Numbered from the stretch's first letter, positions 1 through 11,929 are shown. The stretch is DNA of 64,000 bases from Cryptomeria japonica (GCF_030272615.1 NC_081406.1:263342624-263406623), one strand, 5' to 3'. Program-made: numbers and translations. The notes: generated from the sequence alone by a model not told the origin.

Positions 1-693
1 GTAAATAGATTTAAAGTAATATGAAAAGCTATTAAAGTAATAACTTTTGAAATAAAAATAACTAGCAATTGCATCTTGGTGTGCAATGGGTATGCTGAAA
101 AGGTGTAGAAGGTCAATTTAGGAAAATTGTTGAATTTGTTTTTAACGTACATTTGTGTAATATGTGAGGTCAATTGGTAGGTTATCAAATAAATAATGTT
201 GTTTTTGCAGTAAAGGTCTCAATGGAGATGTCATAGCTTCAGATAAACTATGCATTCAATTATAGGGATCCATCCATGACTAAAAAAACTCTAAATCAAG
301 AAGATAATGAGGCTCCATTACTAATAAGTTCATGTTAGTTTTGCGATAGAGAGAGAGGGAGAAGAGAAAGAGAGAGTGAGGAGATAGAGATAGGGATGGG
401 GCATAGATAGAAGAGAGAAATATTGTGGGAACATGAAAGAGGGAGAGATAAAAGGATAAAGATATAGATATGAAGTGCTATAGAGAGAGAGGTGGAGAGA
501 TATGGAAAGATAATGAGATAAAGATAGAGGGGGAGATAAAGGGAAAAAAATGGAGAGATATGGAAAGATAATGAGATAAAGATAGAGGGGGAGATAAAGG
601 AAGAAATATGGGGAGATTAAGATATAGAAGTATAGGAAAAGGGAGATGAAGAGAGATAGATGGATAGATAGAGTGATGTATCTATATATGGAG

Positions 694-773
<80 letters not shown>

Positions 774-1428
774 AGAAGAAAAAGTGAAAGAAATAGAGAT
801 ATATGGGAAGAGAAAGGGAGAGGGAAATAAAGAAAGAGATATCTAGGATAGGGAGGGAGTAAGATTGGGAGATATTGAAAGAAATAGAGATAGATTAGAT
901 AGAGTGAAGGAGATAAATAGGGAGAGATATAGGTGGGGAGGGAGAGAGAGAGATATATAGATTGTGGTATAGAGAGATAGAAAGGGAGAGAGCATTGCCA
1001 TTTAGTAATGGGTACACTAAAGAGTTGTGGAAGGTCTATTGAGGAAAAAATTACTCTATGTATTGCATTTATTTGTACAACATATGAGGTCAATTGGTAA
1101 TAGTTTTAGAATTTGATATTTTTTGTGCAACAAAGTTCTCAGTTGAAAAGTGATAGCTTAAAAAGAACTCTGCATCCACTTCAAGGATCCAAAGACGTGA
1201 GATAATTAAATCTCTAAATCAGAAATATAATCAACCTTCATTATCAATAGGCTCGTGTTATATTTGCAACAAGGAGAGGGAGGTATAGAGATAAAAGAGG
1301 AAGAGATAGAGGGAGGGAAAGAGATGGAGAGATACATATGTAGAGAAAGAGAGATAAATATGTAGAGATGGAGAGAGAGACAAAATGAAAGAGAGATATC
1401 TAGAAAGATAATGGTAGATGTGGAGAGA

Positions 1429-1495
<67 letters not shown>

Positions 1496-1626
1496 GGATA
1501 GAGCTATATAGAGCGAGAAAGATAGAGAGTTAGAGATAGTGTCATTGATAGGGAGGGACAAACAAGGGCTCCATGTATATGAGGGAGGAAGAGAGAGACA
1601 AAGAGGGATATATATATACAAAGAAG

Positions 1627-1674
<48 letters not shown>

Positions 1675-1690
1675 ACAATTGACAAAGCAT
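1..1690. repeat. Purine-rich tandem units with (GA)n tracts
   Basis: No gene is seen. Two diverged copies of a unit of about 280 bp lie at roughly 71-350 and 992-1282 (offset about 921 bp). They share stretches such as 'gaggtcaattggta' and 'gatagctt', and both run into GAGA-rich DNA. A 58-bp tandem duplication occupies 493-608. Pure (GA)n runs lie at about 695-770, 1423-1484 and 1628-1671, and a run of 13 G lies at 1485-1497. A weak third copy may begin near 1688. The long Ser/Leu and Glu/Arg reading frames here are only translations of the GA repeat. Confidence 0.85.
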
Positions 1691-1979
1691 TCTCTTATGG
1701 TGATTTTTATTTTTTTACATGGATTGAGTCTATTAAGGAATGATTTTTTTTGTCATCTTTGACTTTCAAAATGTTGTTAAAAGAATTAAGTGAGGTTCTT
1801 CCTTTGTCTATTATTATTATTTTTTAGTTAATAGATTATTATTTTTATTATTCTATTACTATTTTATTATTATTATATTCTTATTATATTATTAATAGTA
1901 TATTTTCATTATTATATTATATTAAATGTACGATGTTGAAACCCTAAAGCATCTTGAAATAAGAAAAGTTGTGCCTGTG
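1690..1979. other. AT-rich spacer
   Basis: The stretch is dominated by TTATTATT and TATTAT runs. No reading frame, terminal repeat or structural signal was seen. Confidence 0.6.
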
Positions 1980-2617
1980 GTTAAAAACCTCAAATCCTCG
2001 TAGATGGATTCATGACGTTAGAGCATATAAGAGGAAAGACGCGTTGTATGAACGATTTGATTCTGAAGTTTGAGGAAATTATTTACCTGTTTCAAGGAGC
2101 TACTACCTAGTTTGAAAAGATGATTGTTGGGAAGGACAATCTGCGAGGCGGGCCGGACCTTCAAAGCGGTGTCAGGTAAATAATTTATCGTCCAACCTTC
2201 GCGCATTATTATTTCTCAGAGTTTACTGTCTCATCATAGCAAGTTTTGACAGTCTCGAAAAACTGTTGAATGTCTCCACTTACATTGGATACTTCGTACT
2301 TATACGCAATCTAACTCTGACAATTTTTAATGCACGTCTCTTCATACGACAGCGGAAATATCGCAAGTTAAAAGGAAACAATGAAATACAAACACACGGT
2401 TAAAAGAAAGCAAACCACGTGGTGGAATCTTTTCGGTGATCAAAATTATTGGCCATACAAGATTAAACTGTGACGATTTGTTCAATCGTCTTGCACAACC
2501 TCTCCTGAAATTTGAACCATTGATTGATTTGCAAAGTGAATTGATAAACTTCATAAAGGGTACGCCTTCGACGTAATTAATAACATAAATAAAGTAAAAG
2601 ATGTTAAGAGATATCAT
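1980..2617. other. CpG-rich anonymous block with inverted repeats
   Basis: CpG is clearly more frequent here (for example at 2040, 2140-2165, 2200, 2340 and 2565) than in the transposon-derived DNA around it. Perfect 14-bp inverted repeats at 2076-2089 and 2173-2186 bound a 111-bp interval. A 7-bp-stem hairpin sits at 2472-2490. Minus-strand reading frames of 62 and 91 codons exist, but I recognise neither. It could be a small non-autonomous DNA element or a recent fragment of hypomethylated host DNA. Confidence 0.4.
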
Positions 2618-2950
2618 GTTTGAGATGTTTATTATTATTTTTTAAATTTTATATTATATTTATTAAAAGATTAGTATTTTGATATTCTTAATAAATATAT
2701 ATAAAAACAAAAGAAGATTCTACATTGTTTTAAATATATAATATACTAAAATAATAGTATAAAAATAAATTAGAAATAATATTAAAGAAGAGCATATAAA
2801 ATAAAAATATAATGATATGATAATACAATAATAATGCAATTTTAATAGGTTTTTTTTATTTTGTTAAGAGTTTAATAGAAATATAAAAATATAATACTAA
2901 GAATATATTAAAACATAACAATTCACAATGTTGCCATTATCAATCCTTTT
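2618..2950. other. AT-rich spacer
   Basis: Very AT-rich sequence with no reading frame and no recognised repeat ends. It precedes the first recognisable LINE codons. Confidence 0.6.
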
Positions 2951-2994
2951 GATGTTGCATACAACTTGAGAGCTACATGATTTGCTAAAACAAT

Positions 2995-3394
2995 CCAAAA
3001 TCCCCCTTTTTTCTAGAGAAGACAAATTCATATGGAGGTTGAATTCACCCTAGGGGTGAGTTTCCTGCTAAGTTTGTTTATCTCTCTCTCCTAAGGGGAA
3101 ACAATTTCTTGGGGTGTTGGGGGAAGGTCTAGAACTAGCAACTAATTCCTAGGATTACCTTCATCTGGTGGATTGCCCTGCATAACAGGATCCTTACCCA
3201 GGATAATCTATCTTAGAGGGGATTTCAATTCTCAAACCATTGTATCTTATGCAAGTAGGAGGAGGAAAGCCCTTCCCACCTATTACTCCATTGCACCTTC
3301 ACTAAAACTCTTTGGGGCTTGGTGCTGCAAAAGATGGATTTTTCTTGGGGTATGGATAGGGACCTCCAACAATTTGTAATGGATTGATCATGCC
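2995..3394 (+). pseudogene. LINE reverse transcriptase zinc-binding domain (zf-RVT), decayed
   Basis: Reading in frame from about 3162 gives FIWWIALHNRILTQDNL, then after a stop a Cys-x2-Cys (CILCK), ESPSHLLLHC and LWGLVLQKMD. This is the zf-RVT signature (W..L..RI.T.DNL, C..C, HLL..C.F...LW) that follows the RT in plant L1 elements. Upstream codons such as DKFIWRLNSP match the usual lead-in. In-frame TAG codons interrupt it near 3216 and 3249 and a TGA ends it. It would have formed the C-terminal part of ORF2, next to the RNase H fragment. Confidence 0.75.
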
Positions 3395-3545
3395 TCACCT
3401 TGGCTAGAGCATTTCAAAAGAGAGAAACACTAGGATTTCCCATGATCTTGAAAATCCTGTTGAGGTGGTTTTCAAAACCTTTTCCAAGCTCCCCCTAGAA
3501 AACCTCCCCGCCATCTCTTGCCCTTGTCCATCCTTTCCTCCCTAA

Positions 3546-4054
3546 TTGTTTGATGATAAAATCGCTAAGATTTGGGGTCCACCTTCCTCTTATGCCAAAT
3601 TTGACAATTTGAAAAGGATGCTAAGAGGGAATACTAGATGGTGTACACCTAAGTTGGGGTGGTGTAAGTTTAACTTTGATGGTGTTGTGAGACACTCCAT
3701 GGGGGAGGTAGCTACGAGAAGAGTCCTAAGAATACATACGAGGGAATTGGTGACAACTTACTCTAGGGATTTGAAGGGTTATACTAACAACCAAGTTGAA
3801 GGGATGACCTTATTTTGGGGACTCGTAGTTGGCCTCTAAATTGGATTGAAGGCCTTAGTCATTGAAGGTGATTCCAAACTCATCATTGATGTGGTTAAGG
3901 GACTGCACAATACTAACTAGTCCATTGAAGGGTTAATCAGAGACGTCCATAACTTTTTGTTGGGTTAGAGCACTTTGAAATTGGTCATGTCTATAGGGAG
4001 GGCAATATGGCTATAGACGCCTTGACGATGCTTGGCTTCCACACTGAAGGATGA
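3546..4054 (+). pseudogene. LINE RNase H domain (RVT_3 type), decayed
   Basis: The first 97 codons contain WCTPKLGWCKFNFDGV, the typical start of the plant LINE RNase H (W..P..GW.K.NFDG). The frame continues past stops through NNQVEGM, an IEGDSK acidic motif and VYREGNMA near the end, matching the EGDS and H..REGN.xAD elements of the family. At least three in-frame stops and one frameshift near 3969 make it non-functional. It would degrade RNA in the RNA/DNA hybrid during target-primed reverse transcription. The same domain recurs at 31835-32250 and 42380-42730. Confidence 0.75.
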
Positions 4055-4408
4055 AGATGATGGAGGAGGAAGGATGCCCTCCCTAATAATATTCAAATAC
4101 TCTTGCATGGAGAGTCCCTGATAGTGGAGTCTAATGGGTAAATTCAATCTCTTTGGGGAGTTGGCTTTTGCAACACCTATCAATTTGTGTTGGGGGTTGC
4201 AAGTTTGAATATAGATGGCAAGAAAATTTGAATATAAAGAAGAGCAGGCTTTGGATGATGTGGAATCAATTAAGGTGGACTCCTAGGTGGAGGTGGTACA
4301 ATTTTGCTGGAATTAGCAACCCTTATACAATGACATGGAGTGGGGCCCACCTTTTGTGTCTTGTGTGTCTTTTGTTTTGCTATGATATGATTTTCTAGCA
4401 TCATTGTA

Positions 4409-6367
4409 GTGAGTTGCGTGGGACTTGGAGTAATGATGACAAGTTATTCCCTAGGGAAATAAATCCTACGGATTTCAATTTCGCTACCACTTCTTATTGC
4501 ATGTTGTGCAGCTAGCACGTGCGAGGGATTACAGAAAGATATAAGAACATTTATGATTTTGATAGCCTACATAAGACTTGCCTCCACATTTACTACAATA
4601 TTTCTAGAAAGAAATTCACAAATTTCTCTAGTGTTTCTTTGGTTTTTCTATGATACTTTCTTACTACTCATAGAATGGGGGGAGATCGTATGCGTATTGA
4701 GCCTGATAAGCCGAATAAGTTCAAGGATATATAAATTGTATGAAACATTTGTAGGGAGGGGTTGATGGGTACCTTGAATTGATCCAAGGGTTTGATGAAG
4801 AACTGTCATTGCAATTTGCGACCTCTTGGGTTAATAGGAGTCATTGTGGGAGGAATTTTGCTTGAAGTTAGGGAGGAAGCAATTGCGCAAGTGACTGGCC
4901 TCTCCATGGAAGACTCATGTGGCGAATAGTGAAAGTATTAACTAGTTATTCATGGGAATGAAGCCCCTATGAAGTTGCAAGGTGGATATGCGAGAGAGGA
5001 GTTTCCCGACCACTGGAAAACGACATGCTTAATGATTATGAAGTATTTTACTCTAGAAGGTCATCATAAAGTTTACTACTTTTACCACATGTTGCTTCTG
5101 AATCATTTTAGGAACCATGACACCATCTCTTTCCCCTTATATCTGTTTCACTCCTTGGAACACTCTGTCAATGAGTCCCTAGACCCTAAAACCAAAGAAA
5201 AAAGCCTATGCCCTTTCTCCAAGGATTGATTTATAAACTGTATTTGTTCCATTTGGCCTTGTGTCCGCCTATGAATATCGTGGTAATGGAAGCCCCTGCC
5301 TCAAGTGCTTCACCCCTGTTAATTGGTGCACCTAGTACCTGGACCAGACACTGCATTCGCAAACCTGAGGTTGCTTTCATTGCTTCTGCTAGAACCCCCT
5401 TGTTTCACTCCTTGGAACACTCTGTCAATGAGGCCCTAGACCCTAAAAACCAAGGAAAAAAGTCTATGCCCTTGCACCAGGGCTTGATTTATAAATTGTA
5501 TTTGTTCCATTTGGCCTTGTGTCCGCCTATGAATATCGTGTTAATGGAAGCCCCTGCCTCAAGTGCTTCACCCCTGTTAATTGGTGCACCTAGTACTTGG
5601 ACCAAACACTGCATTCGCCAACCTGAGGTTGCTTTCATTTCTTCTGCTAGAACCCCCTCTAGCTCAGTGGTAATTACAAAAATTGATGTTCCCAAAACCC
5701 AAAAGACCTCGACAAGCAAGAAAAAGGAAAGAACACGACCGCAAGAAGATTACTATTGTAGAAGAGTCAAGTAAGGAGGAAGAGTATGATAGGCAGTACA
5801 ATAGGAATGAAAGTAGATGAAGGTCAAACAAATTGGCCTCCCATGATTCTAGGAAGGGCAAAAGATTAAAGCTTGTTGATTATGGCTCGAAAGATGAGGA
5901 GAACAGTGGAAGGAGTATGAGAAAAAATAGGACGAGGGGAATGTTAATGGTGGTGGGGATTTAGATGAGAACCCAAAGAAGTCGGTAAATAATAGTTGGG
6001 CTGAACAGGGGAACCCAATTGGGGATGAAAGATTGGAAGAGGTTGCCATGGAGGAGGATGTGAAGATGAATGTTGTGGGTGAGAGTTGCATGAGATGTTA
6101 GAGGGTAGATAGAGAGATGAAGGAAACGTGGGAGGAATTGCATAGGCTAAGGGTTAGAATCCTCGAGCTGGAAATGAAGATGGGTAGCATATGTAGATTC
6201 AACCTTTGGGCTATGCAGAGTTCAACGACTTCACTTTGTTTAGTGTAGGACAAGGTACTTGGCGATGAGGATGACATTCACAAGGAGCTTTTTAAGTTCC
6301 TGATAGAGGATTGGAACAATGCCCTACTGCAAGCGGGATAGGATGTTAAGAAGTCTAGTAATGCTTA
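4409..6367 (+). pseudogene. Decayed repeat-associated ORF downstream of RNase H
   Basis: No single frame is open, but long runs of sensible codons follow one another. They include IEPDKPNKFKDI near 4700, a block with EVREEAIAQVTGLSME near 4865-4910, and 4969-5229 with a W..T...MKYFTLEGHH.....YH...LNHFR pattern. An open frame at 5208-5774 (188 aa) holds two in-frame copies of an ~86-residue unit and ends in a Lys-rich stretch. The last part (about 5940-6367) is acidic, then has an amphipathic EELHRLRVRILELEMKMG stretch suggesting a coiled coil. The pattern resembles ORFs of unknown function seen in plant repeats. I assign no activity. Confidence 0.45.
5144..5658 (+). repeat. 257/258-bp tandem duplication
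   Basis: Two near-identical units start at 5144 and 5401, both beginning 'tgtttcactccttggaacac'. The second has one extra A in an A-run near 5445. The offset is therefore 257 bp before that point and 258 bp after it, and the later part stays in frame between copies. The first copy's opening is read in a different frame from the second. Confidence 0.9.
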
Positions 6368-6640
6368 GTGTCATATGGGCCTTTTTTTTTATTGTTTATG
6401 TTTATTGGAGCTTGGCTCCTCTGATAAACTTATTAGGTAATTACAGTATGTTTTATGTTAGCTGATGTTCTGGACTCTGGTTATTTTCTGGTTGGTTATG
6501 TTTAGTGCTTTTCGAACTGTTGTGACTATAGCTATTACTGGTTGGTTGTTGTAGTTTGGTTGTAGTTTTTGGACGCCTTTAGATAGTAGATGTTATAGAG
6601 ACAACACTCTTGTTATGTTGCTTTTAATATAAAAAACAAT

Positions 6641-7459
6641 ATATTCATATCTTAATAACAATTTATTATTAATTAAAATGTCATAATATATTAATTTTTT
6701 TAAATATTAATTATATTTTTTAAAGTAGAATAATGAAAAATATGATACTTTTAGTGAACAATTGTACACATACATGACATCATGTTTAATTTCTAGTAAC
6801 TTTACTCTTTCTCAAGTGTGTTACTTGCAAACCCCAAAAAATGATTTAAATCATTTATAGTGATCAATATAATCAAGAAAAATATGTTTAAAAATAGTTA
6901 AGAAAATTTTACAAAAGGAGGAAAGAAGAATGAAGAGGGGCATAAGAAAGAATTAGAAAAAAATACAATTGCTTTACATATCTCTCTATTTTTTTTTGTT
7001 TCATTTCAACCTTTTTTTTTTAATTTAACATTTAGGACTAACTATTTTAGTTTCTCTACTTTTCTCCATAATATTATTGTGTTGTATTTTTTTAAGAAAG
7101 CACACTTTTGTAGAATTTTCTTTTGGGAATAATTTAATCTAAAGTTAGAAATAAATTTTAGGAGTAAGTAATTTTACCAATGATTAGAGAGATTCTTCAT
7201 AGAGGAAAGGGTATGTTTATAATATTAATAACATTAACTAGTAGTAGTGTTTATTTTCAAAATAATTTTTAACTTTATAACTTTAATTTTCAATATCTCC
7301 TAATTTTCAATATCTCAAAAATTAAAAAAATCTACTGCAAAAATTTTCAAGTATGAATATCCAAAAATAAATAATCACACCCATAACAAAGTGATGCTAA
7401 GGAGTGAACATATTTTTAAAGCGAGAAGAAGAGGGATATCATAAAAAGTTGAAGGTGAT
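6641..7459. other. AT-rich non-coding spacer
   Basis: Long A/T runs with no reading frame over 60 codons. No terminal repeats or RNA genes were recognised. Confidence 0.6.
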
Positions 7460-10402
7460 GATGTAACACCTCGCTAAGGAACCCAAAGGAATTACAACCA
7501 AAAACCACTATAACAAAGAAAACTATTTTTTTATAAGAACATAATACATTTAATAATCTTTCAACTCAACATATTACATATTACTATCAATACAACACAA
7601 TAATAAACTATTACATTATTTAGTGGAAGACTTGTAAACACTATCCATACATATTCCTCTATGGGTTCCCTAATGTCTCTACTAGCAACACATCTAAACA
7701 TGAACTAAATAAAAATGGGATAATTCATTCAAGGTAGTATTAATTCATTAAATTACATAACCAACAATAGTCATCTATCTTTAGGTACATTCATATTACT
7801 AAAACAAATGAACATCCTTTCATTACCTCCCATGTCCTAACATTAAACATTCATCACTATATTCATTCAAAGCACCAAATTTAATATTTCTAAGGCAATC
7901 TTTCAACATGAAGTAAGATCATTTTAACCATCACAAAATACCATTCACCTAAATGCTATTTCATCATACAAGTTAATCAAATAAATAGTCCTAATAGAAC
8001 CACCTCCTTAAAGAGTGTCCCAAATACAATATCAAGTACAATTACAATTATGTTTACACTTACATTTCCAAATACATTTGATTCTAGAAGATATATAACA
8101 AATAACAACATAATGGTAGATCATATTACAACCAAAATATAAAGACATGAAAAGCACATGGTAAAGATCCATCTAGCCGCACATGAGCAAGTCCACCAAA
8201 ATGTTCCCAATGGGTGAAAAAGCAATGCCACCCAACCATGTGGAACCCATAGGTCCACTTCCTGTGCTAGGAGATAGACACAAGGCCCCAAACACACAAG
8301 AAAGAAGGTTGGAGAAAAAACAAGATTACTCACAAACACACAAATCAACATCCAAGGGAACACAAGATACAAACTAGAATAATAATACAACAACTAGGAC
8401 ACTCCAAAAGCCGACAACCAAACATGAGAGGATACTAATGTACATGAAGGGAAGAGTGTCATGACATAAACTCAATATGGGTTACCCTGGTAGCTTGTCC
8501 CTTTCCAAACACCAGACCTTGGCCCCAATTTGAGAGCTCATGCAAAATTTGAGCATTCTCTCATATAGACAATAATGACGATCATGCAATGAATCAATAC
8601 CAACATGTGCACACATATCACTCTGGGTAATGAACCAACACCAACATGTGCAGGCATGCCTTCCCAATCCCATCTCGTGTCTAAAAAATCACATAAGGCC
8701 ATGGGTGAGGAACCATAAATTATCTTATTAATTTAATTCACATCCCAAAGTTTTAATTAAGGTTATCACTTGTATTGCACAACTCCCCCAATGAGTTACC
8801 TTGGCTGCAACTTTGGGCCTCGACCCCCATTGAGAGCCACTCCCCCTTAATGCATCTAGCTATCCTAACCTCTAAGATTCAAGTAAGGGAAACATAAGCA
8901 TCATAATCGCAAGAGTAGCATTCATGAATCTATCCCCAATGGATAAAATATATAATCAGAAATAGGACTTCCATAGGTCACTACCAACAAGGGATACCAT
9001 CCTAAAACCACATACGAATGCACAATTCTTTGAAGGATTTACATTAGGGCATAATATTGGGCCTCTATTCACCATATCCTACCCAAATTAGATAAAAAAA
9101 TATAAGAAACATAACTTGAATCAACATGAATCCACTCTCAAGTTCAGATTGCACAACGGAAAGAGGACTTTCCATACAAGACCCTATCATCAAGGGTTGT
9201 CCTAAAACTGAAAACTGAAACATAATACACTAATTTATTATACAGCCAAATATAGGAAAGGGTATGAAGACACCAATCCAACCAAAATGAGACCAATCGG
9301 ACGAAAATTGCACAACTAACAAGGTATAAGACCAAATTGAGCCTCTAAGATAAACCATAAGTTAAAAATAGAACCAAACTAAAAACCCAAAACCAAAATT
9401 GAGTTCCTATGCAATTGATAAATCTCTAAAGCTATGCAATTGAACTAATTTTATACACAATTGAGCTCATTTTTTGTCCCTATAACTGCATAGTTGAACC
9501 CAGGTTTGCACAATTGGAAGGGGTCAGTAGGAGAGCAAAATTGACAAACTTTCGAGACATAAAATTAAAAACAGGTAAAGACCCATTTGAGAAGGACCTC
9601 TTTCCAATCCAATATACTAAAAAAATTGACCTCGAAGACTCAAAATTGAGGTTATAAGACTCTAAATTCAAAAATCATCCCCTTAAAACTCCATTCAGAG
9701 AGGGTTTCAAACATGAAACTACAAATTTCCAACTAGAACAAAAGAACACTTCTAGACAACAAATGAAAGCTTCACACACATCATAAATTCCATTCAAACA
9801 CCAAAACAAAAATAACCCTTTCCAAATTATTGAAAACCCTTTAGAAAATACATTACATACATAGGGAAAGACAACACATACAAGGTTCATACTCAACAAT
9901 AAAACTAGAATTTTATAGTACCTTTATATACCATTCAAAACAAATAAATAAAACACTTTCCACACACACAACAAAAAAATATTGAGAGATAATTGAATAT
10001 GGATTTCAAATTCTATATCGGGTCCTGTGAAGACAAACAAAGTTGAAGTAGATAAAAGAAGAACTAAAACTCAAATGTAATCCACAAACAACCAAAAGAT
10101 ATCAACCAGAAATAAAACAAATTCAACACAAGAATTTCCAACCAAAAATTCCAATCATAAATCCAAGCAATCTTCAGTGAAAGAAAAACCCACTCAACAA
10201 TAGGTTCAAATCCTCAACTAATTTTCATCTTCAAAATCCTCGTAAATTTCTCCAAAGTCTTTTTACAACCAAAAGAAAAAATCCCAAAAAATTAATATTG
10301 AAAACTAATTAAAACTCTCCTGAATCCTACAAAGACTTTCCTCTGAAGAAAAAAAATCCTCCACCATGTAAAATCCCCCCAAAAAAATTAAAAAAAGAAG
10401 TA
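7460..10402. other. Anonymous non-coding repeat DNA
   Basis: This A/C-rich stretch has only short shadow frames on both strands. It contains two imperfect ~60-bp related segments, at 8479-8540 and 8793-8850 (gttaccctgg / gttaccttgg followed by a conserved 'attgagagcc'-like end). A 41-bp-spaced imperfect repeat begins at about 8589 and 8630 (around 'ccaacatgtgca'). It could be the non-coding part of an old LTR element, but I found no primer site, polypurine tract or second terminus. Copia element 1 is inserted at its right edge. Confidence 0.4.
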
Positions 10403-10407
10403 TTAAA
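10403..10407. repeat. Target-site duplication of Copia 1, left (TTAAA)
   Basis: TTAAA lies directly before the 5' LTR and is repeated at 18113-18117 directly after the 3' LTR, a perfect 5-bp duplication. Confidence 0.9.
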
Positions 10408-11927
10408 TGCTGGCATTTGGCATTATAACAGACAAGGAGAGATTGTTGGCATTTCAATAAGGATATTGAGAAGGTTGTTGATGATTATGGATATAACTGA
10501 TTAAGGATGTTTACTGTCTTAATATTATTATTTTGTCATTGGTGTCAAGAAATTGATTTTCTAATTCAGTATGATGTTGCCATATCTTGAGAAGTATGAT
10601 TTGATGAGTATAAAGATGTCGGTAAAAGACACATAAAGAATATGATGAATAAGGGGAGAAATAAGTTATTCAATGGGCAACTATTACCAAACTAGACAAT
10701 GATGAGATCATGATGATCAGATTGTTTTGATATCCTACATATGTTATTGATTGAAAGGTTAATACTATATTATGTTACCGAGCAAAGAACCTAGTCGGTA
10801 AACCCTAAGGAACCTAGTCGGTAAACCCTAAGGTTATCGCTATCGGTTAATGAAGGCAGAATGTCTACCGAGTGAAGTTTAGTATTTACTGAGTTGCAAC
10901 CGAGTAATAACAGAATACATTAAATGATTACATGCATTATTTAATGAAGGAAGCTGATGAGCTGGCTATGATTAAATGATTGGTATGTCGTGAATGAAGT
11001 TTGTTAAAGAATCTATGGCAAAGGAAAACCGACAAGAAGATCTACAGCTTAGATTGAACCGCAATACCCTAGCACAAGTTCCAAGAAATGTATGCAAGTT
11101 CCAAGGCAGGGTAAAACATTTTTAGATCGAAGGATACATTGAACCTGGATAAAGTTTGAAGATCTAATGGCTATGATTGATCAAGGAGATTAAGCGGTTG
11201 GCGAATTGTTTATAAATAGGGAACTGTTGATAAACAATGTATGCGGGCAAGTGTATGCACAGGGATGCTACATAGTGATTACTGAACACAAAAGCTTGAA
11301 GATCTGTTTTGAATAACAGAGTATAGAGCCCAGCAGATGGACAAGATTAGTTCTATGTCTATATTGTATTGAGCAAATAAGAATCTGCTTTAGCATTTTA
11401 GATGTGAAGTTGCAGATAGATTTTTATTACCATTATTTAGTGAAGTGACAGAAAATCTCTTAACCGAGTGGACTTAACAGTCTTATTTGTAAAACCCTCT
11501 AGCAAGGTGACATTCTGATTGAGTGTTTGAAATCCTTTAACAAGGTTACTTCTAACAAGGTGAAGATCCTAACAGATCTAAGGGAAATCCCTTAACCGGG
11601 TCACATCTAGCAACGTGTTTTTGTAATCTTTAACAGGATTTGCTTTTGACCGAGCATACTCTAGAAGAGTATATTTCTTAGTGGGTCCAAAATCCCACAG
11701 TGGTTTTTCCCTATTTGGGTTTTCACGTTAAATTTGGTATTATGAGTGTTATGATGTTTATATGCTTTTGAGTTTGCATGTTTAGCAGTTTTGGTTATAT
11801 TACTGAAGTATATGTTACCGAGGTTGAATATGATGTCATTATGGAAGATTAAGTTTATACGATTCACCCCCACCTTTCATCTTATTAGCTTGGCATCTGT
11901 ACTTATCTTTAAGTATTATAACTATCA
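10408..11927 (+). repeat. 5' LTR of Copia 1
   Basis: 1,520 bp, beginning TGCTGGCATT (TGTTGGCATT in the 3' LTR) and ending ACTATCA. A TATA box is at 11211-11219. A 23-bp tandem pair (aacctagtcggtaaacccta core) starts at 10788 and 10811. The right half has degenerate repeats of 'aacaaggtgac'. It lacks 15 bp kept in the 3' LTR at 17356-17370 and in Copia 2, a deletion between GATCA direct repeats. By eye it differs from the 3' LTR by a few per cent, mostly transitions. Confidence 0.95.
11211..11219 (+). promoter_or_regulatory. TATA box in 5' LTR of Copia 1
   Basis: TATAAATAG in the LTR, conserved at 17398-17406 in the 3' LTR and, in reverse orientation, in both LTRs of Copia 2. It is the likely core promoter for genomic RNA starting a short distance downstream. 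Confidence 0.6.
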
Positions 11928-11929
11928 AT

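Larger units (their letters stand above)
2950..6640 (+). mobile_element. 5'-truncated L1-type LINE with long 3' region (LINE-A)
   Basis: Coding homology starts just before the RT zinc-binding domain, so endonuclease and RT proper are missing, the usual 5' truncation of LINEs. The order is zf-RVT (about 2995-3380), RNase H (3546-4054), a long decayed ORF with a coiled coil (about 4409-6367), then a T/G-rich 3' region ending in an A-rich 'aatataaaaaacaatata' tail near 6640. Stops and frameshifts are frequent. The 5' boundary is approximate and I could not establish a convincing target duplication, so the part after 4054 might be a separate element. Confidence 0.7.

Noticed and set aside
617-1690. 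Open frames of up to 158 codons on both strands
   Set aside because: They are Ser/Leu or Arg/Glu translations of (GA)n runs with no family signature.
2917-6660. 'ataacaatt' on both sides of LINE-A as a target duplication
   Set aside because: Only 9 bp in very AT-rich DNA and not placed exactly at the element ends; likely chance.
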